55,216 bases of DNA from an uncultured Clostridia bacterium (GCA_947627565.1 CANQWO010000010.1:1-55216); one strand, 5' to 3'; positions 34,069 through 44,304 are shown, numbered from the stretch's first letter. The notes: generated by a model not told the origin, from the letters alone. Numbers and translations are program-made.

Positions 34069-35379
34069 TCACAATACGTATTTCTTCAAATTTCTGTCGC
34101 TGGTCATGTTCTTGAGATGCTCTTCGACGTAGGCGCGGTTGATCTCGACGGGAATGACGGGATAATCGCCGCCGCCCGCGTTGAAGGAAATATCTTCGAG
34201 AAGATACTCCATGACCGTATGCAACCGCCTTGCGCCGATGTCCTCGCTCGTCAGATTGATCTCCTCGGAGATCTCCGCGATGGCCTCGATGGCGTCGGGC
34301 GTAAACTTGAGGTCGATGTTGTCGACGGCGAGCAGAACGGCGTATTGCTGGGTGAGCGAGTGCTCGGTATTCGTCAAAATCTGCACGAAGTCCTCTTTGG
34401 TGAGCGATTTGAGCTCGACGGACACGGGGAAACGGCCCTGCAGCTCGGGGATGAGGTCTTCCACGCGGGAGACGTGGAACGCGCCCGCCGCAATAAAGAG
34501 CATGTAGTCCGTCTTGACGGGGCCGTATTTGGTCATGACGGTGCTGCCCTCCACGATGGGAAGGATGTCGCGCTGGACGCCCTCGCGGGAGACGTCTGCC
34601 CCCGACGTGTTGCCCTTGCCCGCGATCTTATCGATCTCATCGATAAAGATGATGCCGTCGTTTTCGGCACGGCGCAGGGCCTCGTCGGTCACGGCGTCGT
34701 CGTCGATGAGTTTTTCCGCCTCCTCGTTGAAGAACAGCTTCATGGCCTCCTTGACGGTCAGCTTGCGCTTCTTCTTGCGCGCAGGCAGCATGTCGCCGAA
34801 AATAGAGCCGAGGTTGATGGCGGCGCCGCCGGGAACGAGTTCCATGTTCTTGGGCTCGTCCCGCACTTCCGCCTCGATGACGGTGTTGTCGAACGTCCCC
34901 TTGCGGAGCGATTGCAGAAGATTTTCCTCGAAAATTTTGCGGTCGAGCTCGCCGCGGTCGTTCTTTTTGAGCTCTACGAGGATGGAGAGCATGCGGCGCT
35001 CCGCGGCTTCGGTGGCCTTGACGGAGACCTCGGCCGTCTTCTCGTCCTTGACGAGGCGGATGGCGCATTCGACGAGATCGCGCACCATGCCCTCGACGTC
35101 CTTCCCGACATATCCCACTTCGGTATATTTGGTCGCCTCGACTTTGATGAACGGCGCCTTGACGAGCTTGGCGAGCCGCCTTGCGATCTCGGTCTTGCCG
35201 ACGCCCGTCGGCCCCTTCATGATGATGTTCTTGGGCGTGATCTCCTCGCGAAGTTCGGGGGAGAGCTGCGCGCGGCGATAGCGGTTGCGGAGCGCGATCG
35301 CGACGGCCTTTTTGGCCTCCTCCTGCCCGATGATATGTTTATTGAGTTCATTTACGATCTGTTTGGGTGAAAGGTCCAT
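34069..35379 (-). CDS. hslU: ATP-dependent protease ATPase subunit HslU
   Basis: AAA+ unfoldase of the HslVU protease. 436 residues. Walker A GPTGVGKTE near residue 56, the pore-loop TKYTEVGYVGKDVE near 84, Walker B IIFIDEIDKIA near 243, and the C-terminal SDRNLKKYVL tail that docks into HslV. The intermediate I-domain covers about 110-235. Directly downstream of hslV with a 74-base gap. Confidence 0.97.
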   Translation of the reverse strand: MDLSPKQIVNELNKHIIGQEEAKKAVAIALRNRYRRAQLSPELREEITPKNIIMKGPTGVGKTEIARRLAKLVKAPFIKVEATKYTEVGYVGKDVEGMVRDLVECAIRLVKDEKTAEVSVKATEAAERRMLSILVELKKNDRGELDRKIFEENLLQSLRKGTFDNTVIEAEVRDEPKNMELVPGGAAINLGSIFGDMLPARKKKRKLTVKEAMKLFFNEEAEKLIDDDAVTDEALRRAENDGIIFIDEIDKIAGKGNTSGADVSREGVQRDILPIVEGSTVMTKYGPVKTDYMLFIAAGAFHVSRVEDLIPELQGRFPVSVELKSLTKEDFVQILTNTEHSLTQQYAVLLAVDNIDLKFTPDAIEAIAEISEEINLTSEDIGARRLHTVMEYLLEDISFNAGGGDYPVIPVEINRAYVEEHLKNMTSDRNLKKYVL

Positions 35380-35453
35380 AAATCACTACTCCTTCATTTT
35401 TTAGAGCAAAGGTTCTGCGAAACACGGCGCCGCATTGCAATGCAGACGGGCGC

Positions 35454-35987
35454 TCAGACCGTCTCGCAGATGATGTGGTCGTTGGTATAGACGCAGATCT
35501 CCGACGCGATCTTGAGCGACTTTCTCGCGATCTCCTCGGCCGAAAAATCCGTGTTTTGCGCCAGCGCGCGGGCCGCCGCGAGCGCATAATTTCCGCCGCT
35601 CCCGATGGCGCAGATGCCCTCGTCGGGCTCGATGACCTCCCCCGTCCCCGAGAGGATGAGGAGCGTGTCCTTGTCCGCCGTGATCATCATGGCGTCGAGC
35701 TTGCGGCCGATCTTATCGCTCCGCCACAGGTCGGCGAGTTCGACCGCCGAGCGCATCAGGTTGCCCGCGAATTTATTCAGCATCCCCTCGAACCGCTCCG
35801 AGAGGGAGAACGCGTCGGTGACGCTCCCCGCAAAGCCCAAAATGACTTTGCCGCCGTAGATCCTTCTCACCTTGACGGCCGTATTTTTGAAGACGACGGA
35901 TTCGCCCATGGTGACCTGCCCGTCCCCCGCAATGGCCGTGACGCCATCCCGTTTCACGGCGCAAATGGTTGTTCCTCGAAATTCCAT
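35454..35987 (-). CDS. hslV: HslU-associated peptidase HslV
   Basis: Proteasome-like peptidase, 177 residues. It starts [15 protein letters not shown] and has [29 protein letters not shown] and [16 protein letters not shown]. The conserved TT pair is at residues 6-7, so activation would require removal of five residues. Bacillus CodW instead uses an N-terminal serine, which is absent here (residue 2 is Glu). The xerC gene often found between trmFO and hslV is missing. AAGGAG precedes the ATG. Confidence 0.96.
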   Translation of the reverse strand: MEFRGTTICAVKRDGVTAIAGDGQVTMGESVVFKNTAVKVRRIYGGKVILGFAGSVTDAFSLSERFEGMLNKFAGNLMRSAVELADLWRSDKIGRKLDAMMITADKDTLLILSGTGEVIEPDEGICAIGSGGNYALAAARALAQNTDFSAEEIARKSLKIASEICVYTNDHIICETV

Positions 35988-36024
35988 AGCATTCTCCTTA
36001 AAAATGTGGATACCCTATCTATTA

Positions 36025-37314
36025 TTACCCGAAAATTTCCGCTTTGAAACGCTCGATCTCGGAAAGTGCGCGCTCCGCCAAAAGTTTTTTGCGCGCCTTC
36101 TTGTCGCGCACGCCTTCGAATCCGCCCGCGAGGACGCCGTAGTTGGCATTCATGGGCTGGAAATCGGCATTGGGCGCGGCGATGTACCGCGAGAGCGCGC
36201 CCGCCATCGTCGTATCCGGCGGGACGATCGTCGGCTTTTTGAGCGCCCTCCTCAAGACATGGTACCCACATAAGAGGCCTGAGGCCGCGCTCTCCACATA
36301 TCCTTCGACGCCCGTCATCTGCCCCGCGAAGAAGAGTGCGGGGTTGTCCCGCGCCGAGAAATCGGCGTTCAGACACTTGGGCGACTGCAGGTACGTATTG
36401 CGGTGCATGACGCCGTAGCGCTCAAATTCGGCCGCTTTCAGCGCGGGAATCATGGAAAATACCCGCTTCTGCTCGCCGAATTTCAAGTTGGTCTGGCATC
36501 CGACGAGATTATAGCTCGTCCCCGCCGCGTTCTCCTTGCGCAGTTGCAATACGGCGTAAGGCCGCACCCCCTCGAACTCCAATCCGACGGGTTTGAACGG
36601 GCCGAAACGGAGCGTATCTTTGCCCCGCGCGGCCATGACCTCCACAGGCATGCACCCCTCAAAGATGTCCCCCCGCTCGAAATCGCGCAGGGTCGCGCGC
36701 TCGGCGGAGACAAGCGCCTCCCAAAAGGCCTCGTACTCCTCCCTGTTCATGGGGCAATTCACATAATCGCCCGTGCCGCGGCCGTAGCGGTCCTGCGTGA
36801 AGGCCCGCGTAAAATCGATGCTCTCGGCCGAGACAATGGGCGCGGAGGCGTCGAAAAAATGCAAAGTGCCGAACCGCCGCACGAGGTCCGCGGCGAGCGC
36901 CTCCGAGGTGAGCGGCCCCGTCGCGACGATCCCCGCCGCGGGCAATTCTCGGATCTCTTCGCTCACGATCGAGACATGGGGGTGGGCTTTGAGGTGTTCG
37001 GTGACAAAATCCGCAAATTTTTCGCGGTCTACCGCGAGCGCGCCGCCCGCAGGAACGCGGGCATAATCCGCCGCCTGCATCGTGAGACTGCCGAGCCTGC
37101 GCATCTCCTCCTTCAAGAGGCCGCAGGCATTGCCGTAGACGTCGTCGCTCTTGAGGGAATTGGAGCACACGAGCTCGCAGAATTTTTCGCTGGTATGGGC
37201 GGGCGTAAATTTTTTCGGCTTCATGTCGTAAAGCACGACCGAAAGGCCGTGCTCTGCGAGAAAATATGCCGCCTCGCTGCCCGCGAGGCCCGCACCGATG
37301 ACGGAGACGTTCAC
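36025..37314 (-). CDS. trmFO: methylenetetrahydrofolate--tRNA U54 methyltransferase TrmFO
   Basis: FAD/folate enzyme that makes ribothymidine at tRNA position 54. 429 residues. It starts with the FAD-binding SVIGAGLAGSEAAYFLA. CELVCSNSLKS and the CPMNREEYEAFWEAL region hold the conserved cysteines. The GTG at 37314 overlaps the topA stop (GTGA) and has GGAAGAG upstream; the open frame further upstream lies inside topA and is rejected. Confidence 0.95.
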   Translation of the reverse strand: MNVSVIGAGLAGSEAAYFLAEHGLSVVLYDMKPKKFTPAHTSEKFCELVCSNSLKSDDVYGNACGLLKEEMRRLGSLTMQAADYARVPAGGALAVDREKFADFVTEHLKAHPHVSIVSEEIRELPAAGIVATGPLTSEALAADLVRRFGTLHFFDASAPIVSAESIDFTRAFTQDRYGRGTGDYVNCPMNREEYEAFWEALVSAERATLRDFERGDIFEGCMPVEVMAARGKDTLRFGPFKPVGLEFEGVRPYAVLQLRKENAAGTSYNLVGCQTNLKFGEQKRVFSMIPALKAAEFERYGVMHRNTYLQSPKCLNADFSARDNPALFFAGQMTGVEGYVESAASGLLCGYHVLRRALKKPTIVPPDTTMAGALSRYIAAPNADFQPMNANYGVLAGGFEGVRDKKARKKLLAERALSEIERFKAEIFG

Positions 37315-39518
37315 TTCTCTTCCTTGGGCTGCTTGGGCGCCCGATAGTTGCATTCTTTGCCGGAGCATTTGACGACTCCGCGAGGCGATCTCACGAGCGC
37401 CGCACCGCATTTCGGGCACTTTTCGCCCGTCGGGACGTCCCAGCTCATGAATTTACAGACGGGATAGCCGCTGCAACCGTAGTATGTCTTGCCCGTGCGC
37501 GTCTTAAGGCGCTTGGTGGGCTTGCCGCATTCGGGGCAGACGCCCTCATAGACGTCGTCCTGCGGCGCGTCGCCGTAGGGAAGGGTGGATTTGCAGGCGG
37601 GATAGTTGGGGCACGCGAGGAATTTGCCGAACCGGCCCGACTTCACGACCATGAGTTTGCCGCATTTGGGGCAGGGCGTGTCCGAGACCTCGGCCTCGCC
37701 TTCGCTCACGATGTTGGAGCAGGCGGGATAGTTGGAGCAGGCGAGATATTTGCCGTATTTGCCCGTCTTGCGGACCATGGGATGGCCGCATTTGGGACAG
37801 AGGATGTCGGTCATTTCGTCGCCGTCCGTCGAAGCGAAGCGCAATTTCTCCTCAAACGGCGGATAGAAATCGGCGATGATCTTGTGCCAATCCGTCCCGC
37901 CCTCTTCGATCTCGTCGAGCTTCTCCTCCATGTCCGCCGTAAAACCGACGTCCATGATGTCCGTGAAATATTTGAGCAGCATGTCGGTGATGCGGTATGC
38001 GATCTCGGTCGGCTTCATATATTTTCCGTCTTTCTCGACGTACTTCCGCTTGGTGAGCACGGAGATGATGGAGGCATATGTGGACGGGCGGCCGATGCCC
38101 TTGTCTTCCATGGCTTTGACGAGGGAGGCGTCGGTATAGCGCACGGGCGGCTTCGTGAACTTCTGCTCCGCATTCAGGCCGAGCGCTTTGAGCGATTGCC
38201 CCTCGTCGAGCGCGGGAAGAAGGCCCTTCGTCTCCTCCTCGTCGTCCTTACGGAAGTCGGCATAGATGACGGTGAAGCCGGCAAAGCGGAGCGCCTTCCC
38301 GCTTGCCTTGAGCCCGTAGTCGCCGTTTTCGATCTCGATCTGCATCGAATCGTATTGCGCTTCCGACATCTGCGACGCGATGAAGCGCTCATAGATGAGT
38401 TTATAGACGTTGTAGTGCTTGCGGTCGAGCAGTTTTTTGACGGACTCGGGCGTCCTCGCAAGGTCGATGGGACGGATGGCCTCGTGCGCGTCCTGCGCGC
38501 CCTTCTTGGAGGCGTAGAAATTGGGCTTTGCGGGCAGATATTCGGGGCCGAATTTCTCCCTGATATAGTCGCGGGCGGCCGCCTGCGCGTCGGCGGAGAC
38601 ACGGGTGGAATCGGTACGGATATACGTCACGAATGCGACATGCCCCTCCCCTTCGAGGTCCATGCCCTCATAGAGGTGCTGTGCCATGAGCATGGTCTCG
38701 GGGGCCGTCATGCCCAACTTGTTGGAGGCGTCCTGTTGGAGGGTAGACGTCGTAAACGGCGCGGGCGCATGCGATTTCGTCACCGATTTCTTGACGGAAG
38801 CGACGATGTAATTCCCCGCCTTGAGCGCGGCGAGGACCTCGTCTGCCGTCGCCTTGTCGGTCACCTTGAACTTCTTGCCCTTCTTCTTCTCGAGCAGCGC
38901 CCGGAACGCGGGGAAGTTCTCCTCGCTGTCCCGAAGGTCGGCCGCGATCGTCCAATACTCTTCGGGCACAAACGCCTCGATCTCCCGCTCCCGTTCGACG
39001 ACGAGGCGGAGCGCCACCGACTGCACGCGGCCCGCCGAGAGCCCGTTCTGGATCTTGTTGTTGAGGAGGGGCGAGAGTTTGTAGCCGACGAGACGGTCTA
39101 AAACCCGCCGCGCCTGTTGGGCGTCGACGAGGTTATAGTTGATGGTGCGCGGATGCTCCAGCGCGTGTTGGACGGCCTTGGGCGAGATCTCGTTAAATTC
39201 GATGCGGTTGGCGCCCGTCTCCGGAAGCCCCAAAACCGTCTGCAAATGCCACGAAATGGCCTCGCCTTCGCGGTCGGGGTCGGTGGCGAGATACACTCTG
39301 CCCGCCTTTGCCGCCTCCTCCGTGAGGCGGTGGATGGTCTCCTCCTTCCCGGGGGAAGTGACATAGCGCGGCTCGTAATTCTTATCCACCGCGACCCCGA
39401 GTTTCTTGGGGGGCAAGTCGCGGATATGGCCGCCCGACGCGTCGACGCGGTATTTCCCCTTGAGGTATCTTGCGATCGTCTTCGCCTTGCTCGGCGATTC
39501 CACAATGATCAGATCCAT
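37311..39518 (-). CDS. topA: DNA topoisomerase I
   Basis: Type IA topoisomerase, relaxing negative supercoils. 735 residues. The TOPRIM domain starts MDLIIVESPSKAKTIARYLKG. The catalytic tyrosine is in TYIRTDSTRVS near residue 300. Four C-terminal CxxC zinc ribbons lie after about residue 575 (CPKC, CSNYPAC, CPEC, CSGYPVC and so on). It lies between dprA and trmFO, as in Bacillus subtilis. Confidence 0.97.
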   Translation of the reverse strand: MDLIIVESPSKAKTIARYLKGKYRVDASGGHIRDLPPKKLGVAVDKNYEPRYVTSPGKEETIHRLTEEAAKAGRVYLATDPDREGEAISWHLQTVLGLPETGANRIEFNEISPKAVQHALEHPRTINYNLVDAQQARRVLDRLVGYKLSPLLNNKIQNGLSAGRVQSVALRLVVEREREIEAFVPEEYWTIAADLRDSEENFPAFRALLEKKKGKKFKVTDKATADEVLAALKAGNYIVASVKKSVTKSHAPAPFTTSTLQQDASNKLGMTAPETMLMAQHLYEGMDLEGEGHVAFVTYIRTDSTRVSADAQAAARDYIREKFGPEYLPAKPNFYASKKGAQDAHEAIRPIDLARTPESVKKLLDRKHYNVYKLIYERFIASQMSEAQYDSMQIEIENGDYGLKASGKALRFAGFTVIYADFRKDDEEETKGLLPALDEGQSLKALGLNAEQKFTKPPVRYTDASLVKAMEDKGIGRPSTYASIISVLTKRKYVEKDGKYMKPTEIAYRITDMLLKYFTDIMDVGFTADMEEKLDEIEEGGTDWHKIIADFYPPFEEKLRFASTDGDEMTDILCPKCGHPMVRKTGKYGKYLACSNYPACSNIVSEGEAEVSDTPCPKCGKLMVVKSGRFGKFLACPNYPACKSTLPYGDAPQDDVYEGVCPECGKPTKRLKTRTGKTYYGCSGYPVCKFMSWDVPTGEKCPKCGAALVRSPRGVVKCSGKECNYRAPKQPKEEK

Positions 39519-39559
39519 ATAGTGTTCTCCGAATGAAATGAATTTTCAATATTATATCT

Positions 39560-40633
39560 TTATGATACGGCGCTGTATTGGTTGCCGCCCGCCTTGACCG
39601 CCAGCCCCTTGATCTCCAGCGCGGAAAGGATCGCGGAGACCTCATACGCGGGCATGCCCATCCTCTCGGCGATCGCCGCGGTGTGCATCTCCCCCGTCTC
39701 ACGCAAAATTTCGAGGGCGCGGGCCTCGTCCGGCGTGAGGTCCTGCCGAACCTTTTGCGTCCGCTCCATGCCGTATGCGGAGAGAATATCCGCGGAGCCC
39801 GTCGCAAGGTAAGCGCCCTTTTTGATGAGTTCGTTACAGCCCTCGCCGCGGCTCGCGCCGACGTTGTGCGGAAGCGCAAAGACGTCTCTGCCGTAGTCGA
39901 GCGCGCAGTTCGCCGTGATGAGCGTGCCGCTCTTGGCGCCCGCCGCCAGCACGAGAACGCCCTCGGAGAGCCCCGCAAGCAGGCGGTTGCGCGCATGGAA
40001 GGAATATTTTTTGGCCGTCTCGGAAGGCAGGAGCTCGGAGAGGAGCAGACCGCCCCGCCGGATGCGCTCTTTGAGGGAGGCGTGCGCGGCGGGATAGCAC
40101 TCGTCGAGCCCGCAGGGAAGCACCGAAATGAGATTTCCCGAGGGGAGCGCGCCCTCGATGGCGGCGTTGTCGCCGCCCTCGGCGAGACCCGTCACGATGA
40201 CGAATTTCTCGGCGATTTCCTCGGACATGGTACGCCCCAATTTCTCCGCCCACGGCGGAATGATGCGTGAACCGACGATGCAGAATTTGCGTTTTTCGAG
40301 CAGTTCCCGTCTGCCCGCGCCGAAGAGCACGAGGGGCGGGAGCGAGATGTGTTTGAGCGATTCGGGATAGGCGTCGGAGACGAGCGTTACGGCGAAATAT
40401 CCCTTCCGCGCGAGTTCTCCGAGAAAGGCATCCGCCTCGGCCTCCCGCTTCTCCCGTTCACTGTGATATGCGCACGCTTCCCCCTTGCAGACCGCGGGAA
40501 AATACTTCTCCGGCGTCTCCAAGAGCGCAACGGGGGATGGCGCACGCCCGAGGAGCGCGACGCGTTCGCGATAATCGGTTTGCGTACAGGCACACAGCCA
40601 TAGATATGCCCGTTCTTCTGCGCTGTAATTCAT
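39560..40633 (-). CDS. dprA: DNA-processing protein DprA
   Basis: Loads RecA on incoming single-stranded DNA during transformation. 357 residues with an N-terminal helical region, the Rossmann-like core (FCIVGSRIIPPWAEKLG near residue 116, IVTGLAEGGDNAAIEGAL near 145, NRLLAGLSEGVLVLAA near 217) and a C-terminal winged helix (about 300-357, DEARALEILRETGEMHTAAI). It begins five bases after comM, so the two are co-transcribed. Their presence suggests a capacity for DNA uptake, although no com pseudopilus genes are in view. Confidence 0.94.
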   Translation of the reverse strand: MNYSAEERAYLWLCACTQTDYRERVALLGRAPSPVALLETPEKYFPAVCKGEACAYHSEREKREAEADAFLGELARKGYFAVTLVSDAYPESLKHISLPPLVLFGAGRRELLEKRKFCIVGSRIIPPWAEKLGRTMSEEIAEKFVIVTGLAEGGDNAAIEGALPSGNLISVLPCGLDECYPAAHASLKERIRRGGLLLSELLPSETAKKYSFHARNRLLAGLSEGVLVLAAGAKSGTLITANCALDYGRDVFALPHNVGASRGEGCNELIKKGAYLATGSADILSAYGMERTQKVRQDLTPDEARALEILRETGEMHTAAIAERMGMPAYEVSAILSALEIKGLAVKAGGNQYSAVS

Positions 40634-40638
40634 CGTCG

Positions 40639-42159
40639 TCAGATCTTATCGTAGATTCGGTAGGAAACGGCCTCGAACACATGCTTGGGAAGGATCTCCT
40701 CCGAACTGTCGAGGTCGGCAATGGTGCGCGCGACTTTGATGATACGCCCGCGCGCCCGCGCGGAGAGATGCATGCGCTCAAAAGCGGCGCGGAGGATCTC
40801 GTCCCCTTCGCGGCTGAGTCCGCAAAAGTCGGCGATCTCCCGCTCCCCCATCTCCGCATTGGTCAAAATGCCGCTCTCTTCGAAGCGATTGCGCTGGATC
40901 CGCCGCGCCCGGTCGACGCGCTCTTTCACCGCCTTCGAACTCTCCTGTTCCGCTCCCGCGGTGAGGTCGTCATAGGCGATGTCGTCCACCTCCACCTGCA
41001 GATCGATCCTGTCGAGCAGCGGCCCGGAAACTTTTTTGCGGTACCGCCTGATCTCGGCCGGCGTACATGTGCAGGTGCGTTCGGAGGACCCGAAATTGCC
41101 GCAGGGGCAGGGATTCATGCTCGCGCAGAGCATGAAGCGCGCGGGGAAAGTGACCGTGCCGCCCGCGCGGGAGACGGTGATCTTGCCGTCTTCGAGGGGC
41201 TGGCGGAGCGCTTCGAGCGTCGAGCGCTGATATTCGGGGAGCTCGTCCAAAAAGAGTACGCCGCCGTGCGCGAGAGACATCTCGCCGGGGTGCACCGTCT
41301 TATTGCCGCCGCCGCACATGGAGACGGTCGTCGCCGTATGGTGCGGCGTTCGGAAGGGCCGCTCGGTGACGATCCCCTCTTCGCCGAGGACGCCGGCCAC
41401 CGAATGGATCTTCGTGATCTCCAGCGCCTCCTCGAAGGAGAGATCGGGCATGATCGTGGGAAGACAGCGCGCCAGCATCGTCTTGCCCGTGCCGGGCGGG
41501 CCGATCATGAGGAGGTTGTGCCCGCCGGCGACGGCGATCTCGATCGCCCGCCGCGCCATGGGCTGTCCCTTGACGAATTTCAGGTCCGAAGACGTGCGAG
41601 CGCCGGCATGGGGTACAAAGACCGCCGTATCGAGCGGCGCGATGGGCTCCGTGCCGACGAGGTGCCGCACGACGCTTTGGAGCGTCTTGGCGGGATAAAT
41701 TTCCGCGCCGCCGAGGTAGCGCGCCTCCTCGGAATTGCCCGCGGGAATGACAAAGCGGGTGAATCCGTGCCCCTTGGCCGAGATCAGAATGGGCAGCAGC
41801 CCCGCGATGGGTCGCAAATCGCCGTTCAGGGCGAGTTCGCCCAAAAAGACGGTGTCTCCCACATTGACCCCGACGAGCTGATCGCTGGCTTTGAGAAGGC
41901 TGATCGCCACGGCGAGGTCGAAACCTGCGCCCTCCTTGCGGATATCCGCAGGGGCGAAGTTGATGGTGATGCGGTTCATGGGGAACAGCAGTCCGCTGTT
42001 CTTGAGTGCGGAGCGCACGCGCTCCTTGCTCTCCTTGACGGCCGTATCGGGAAGCCCCACCATGTCGTAGGACGGAACGCCCCGGTTGACGTCGGTCTCC
42101 ACTTCGACCGGCACGCCCTCAAGACCGAGCAAAGTATAGCAGACGATCTTGGCAATCAT
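40639..42159 (-). CDS. comM: YifB/ComM family Mg-chelatase-like AAA+ helicase
   Basis: 506 residues. The N-terminal lon-protease-like fold (MIAKIVCYTLLGLEGVPVEV) precedes the AAA+ core with Walker A GPPGTGKTMLARCLP near residue 216 and GVLFLDELPEY. A zinc-like CPCGNFG...CTC cluster (about 347-360) is followed by the ADLDSSEEILPKHVFEA end. ComM-type proteins promote branch migration in natural transformation. A G-rich ribosome binding site precedes the ATG at 42159. Confidence 0.94.
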   Translation of the reverse strand: MIAKIVCYTLLGLEGVPVEVETDVNRGVPSYDMVGLPDTAVKESKERVRSALKNSGLLFPMNRITINFAPADIRKEGAGFDLAVAISLLKASDQLVGVNVGDTVFLGELALNGDLRPIAGLLPILISAKGHGFTRFVIPAGNSEEARYLGGAEIYPAKTLQSVVRHLVGTEPIAPLDTAVFVPHAGARTSSDLKFVKGQPMARRAIEIAVAGGHNLLMIGPPGTGKTMLARCLPTIMPDLSFEEALEITKIHSVAGVLGEEGIVTERPFRTPHHTATTVSMCGGGNKTVHPGEMSLAHGGVLFLDELPEYQRSTLEALRQPLEDGKITVSRAGGTVTFPARFMLCASMNPCPCGNFGSSERTCTCTPAEIRRYRKKVSGPLLDRIDLQVEVDDIAYDDLTAGAEQESSKAVKERVDRARRIQRNRFEESGILTNAEMGEREIADFCGLSREGDEILRAAFERMHLSARARGRIIKVARTIADLDSSEEILPKHVFEAVSYRIYDKI

Positions 42160-42177
42160 GGTTCCCCCCCCTTTCGG

Positions 42178-44271
42178 TCAACCGAGAATTGCCGTCAAGA
42201 ACGTTGCGGGAAGCGGGATGGAAAACGTGAAGACCGCAAGCGCCGCAAAGCCGAGGACGAGCAATACGAATCCGACCACATTCACGACCTTCATCGGCGT
42301 CGCCAACTTGCCCTCAAACGAGGCGCCGAACAGGCAGGACGCGAGAAGAAAATAGAAGAGATAGAGAAGGAGCACGAACGGCGCGCATTCTCGAACGGTC
42401 AGCGCCGCAACGAGCGTGACCGCGAGCCCGCAGAGCAAAATGCACACCCGCCGCATCTCGGCGCGCCAGACTTTGTCGCGCTCCTTGACGCCCAGCAGGA
42501 TAATCAGCCGATAGATGCCGTAGGCCAAGCCTGCGGCGCCCGCGGCCAGCGCGACGGGATTGAGCGCGATCATGGTGACGGCGTGCATATAATTCGTGCC
42601 GCTGTATACGGTGCGGAAGATGTTCCACGGCGTACCCGCGCCATAGGCATTGCTGCCCGCAAAGCCGTTGGCGAACGTCTTCCATGCGAGCGCGAAGACG
42701 TTCATCGTCGGCGCGGCGGGATCGTCGTAGAACTTGACATAGGTGAAGTAGGCGGGCAGCATCCCGAGCAGCGCCAAGAGGAACGTGCCGAGCACCAATC
42801 CCACAAAGAACATCACGGGCGCGGCGCGGTTGCGGAATTTATATTCCGCCGCCACTCTGCCGACGCGCAGCGCGGGCGTATCCTCCGCATCCTCCGTCGC
42901 CTCGTTTTCGGGCGCGGGAGCCGCTTCGGCCTCCGCCGCCGCTTTCTCGAGATGATAGCGTTTGGCCGTCTGTTGGCGTACCATGCCCGCGACGAAGAGC
43001 GCGATAACGCCCACGAGCGGGATGAGGAAGGCGCCGTCGACGCACATCGCCGCCGCCCCGAAGAGCCCCGCAAAGAGGAGCGGGAGCGCCGAGAAAACGC
43101 TTGCGCGCTTCATGCCGTTCGCATAGAAGCGGTAGGTCAGCCCGAGCGCGCAGGCAAAGAAGAATACGCCGAGCATGAGGGGCGTGCCGAGATGCCCGTA
43201 GCCCAAGGTGATGCAGGAAAGCGAATAGAGGAGCGTGAAGACGAAACCCGCCTTTTCGCTCTTCATGAGCTTTGTGATGAGGCGCGCAAGGATGAGAAGC
43301 GCTCCGAACGCCGCCAACATGGGGAAGAAGCGGAGGCCGAACGGGCTCATGCCGAAGACGGCCGTCCCGAGCGCGAGAATGTCGTGGCCGAACGCCCCAT
43401 AGACGCCGTCGATGGTATAGGCGTCCGTCGCCACGTTGTCATTGGTCGAAGCAAATTCGCTGCCCCGCCGCATCTCGGAGATGGTCATGAGCGTATAGAT
43501 CTCATCGGCGGAGAAGACGTCGAACGTCGATTGCGCGCCGGCGGGCATGGTCTGCGCGTCCAAAAGCGCCTCCGCGCGTTTTTTCGCCGTCTCGGAGGAT
43601 TCGTTGCCGTAGGGCGTCGCCGAATAGACGGTGGCGGGCACGACTTGCAGCTTTCCCGTGGGCTTGTAGTCGGAATCCAGCCGTTCACCCACAAAGACGA
43701 CTTCGTTCAAGAGCACATTGGGGCTGTCCGATTTCAATTGCAGTTTGACATAGGGATATGTGGATACGCGCCACCCGTCTCCGAAGGAAAACGGCGAAAC
43801 ATAGCGGAAGAGCGCATCCGTCGCGTCGGGCGCGGGAATATCCTGCACGGGCTTGCCGTTCTCATCGAGATCGGCCGTGGGCGTATAGAAGTTCTCGATG
43901 ACGCAGTCGATGGGCGACGAGAACGACGTGGACGTCCCCGAATAGCTACGCTCTATGCGGAACTTGGCGGGCGTACCCGGGTCGCCGTAGATGATGGCGA
44001 TATTGAGATGCACCGCGACCAAACGCAGGTTGACGGTCGTCGTGCCGCCCTCCCCGTTGGGTTCGGTGGGGTTGGTAAGACGGAAGACGACGCCGGGCTG
44101 CTCTTCCGCCTCGGTGGAAGTGCCGAGCTTCGTCATGAGCTCGAACGCATTGCCCGTCCCGCGGACGGAGCCGAGCGTGCCGAGCCCGACCGCCAAGAAA
44201 ACGAGCGCCGCGATGAGAAACGCGAGAAAATAACCTTTCGGGCCCTTCCGGACAAACTTGGTGTTTTTCAT
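42178..44271 (-). CDS. polytopic membrane protein resembling GT39/PMT glycosyltransferases
   Basis: 697 residues. One N-terminal helix (about 14-36) is followed by a large extracytoplasmic domain (about 40-290), then about ten helices. The segment DGVYGAFGHDILALGTAVFG, followed by FFPMLAAFGALLILARL, is like the first luminal loop and helix of protein O-mannosyltransferases, where an acidic residue is catalytic. The order, with a big beta domain before the helices, is unusual for the family. A cytoplasmic linker (about 432-470) is Ala/Glu-rich. Substrate unknown. Upstream ribosome binding is weak (AGGGA 14 bases before the ATG). Confidence 0.6.
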   Translation of the reverse strand: MKNTKFVRKGPKGYFLAFLIAALVFLAVGLGTLGSVRGTGNAFELMTKLGTSTEAEEQPGVVFRLTNPTEPNGEGGTTTVNLRLVAVHLNIAIIYGDPGTPAKFRIERSYSGTSTSFSSPIDCVIENFYTPTADLDENGKPVQDIPAPDATDALFRYVSPFSFGDGWRVSTYPYVKLQLKSDSPNVLLNEVVFVGERLDSDYKPTGKLQVVPATVYSATPYGNESSETAKKRAEALLDAQTMPAGAQSTFDVFSADEIYTLMTISEMRRGSEFASTNDNVATDAYTIDGVYGAFGHDILALGTAVFGMSPFGLRFFPMLAAFGALLILARLITKLMKSEKAGFVFTLLYSLSCITLGYGHLGTPLMLGVFFFACALGLTYRFYANGMKRASVFSALPLLFAGLFGAAAMCVDGAFLIPLVGVIALFVAGMVRQQTAKRYHLEKAAAEAEAAPAPENEATEDAEDTPALRVGRVAAEYKFRNRAAPVMFFVGLVLGTFLLALLGMLPAYFTYVKFYDDPAAPTMNVFALAWKTFANGFAGSNAYGAGTPWNIFRTVYSGTNYMHAVTMIALNPVALAAGAAGLAYGIYRLIILLGVKERDKVWRAEMRRVCILLCGLAVTLVAALTVRECAPFVLLLYLFYFLLASCLFGASFEGKLATPMKVVNVVGFVLLVLGFAALAVFTFSIPLPATFLTAILG

Positions 44272-44304
44272 AGTGGTACTATTCCCTATTATATTGATAA
44301 AACT

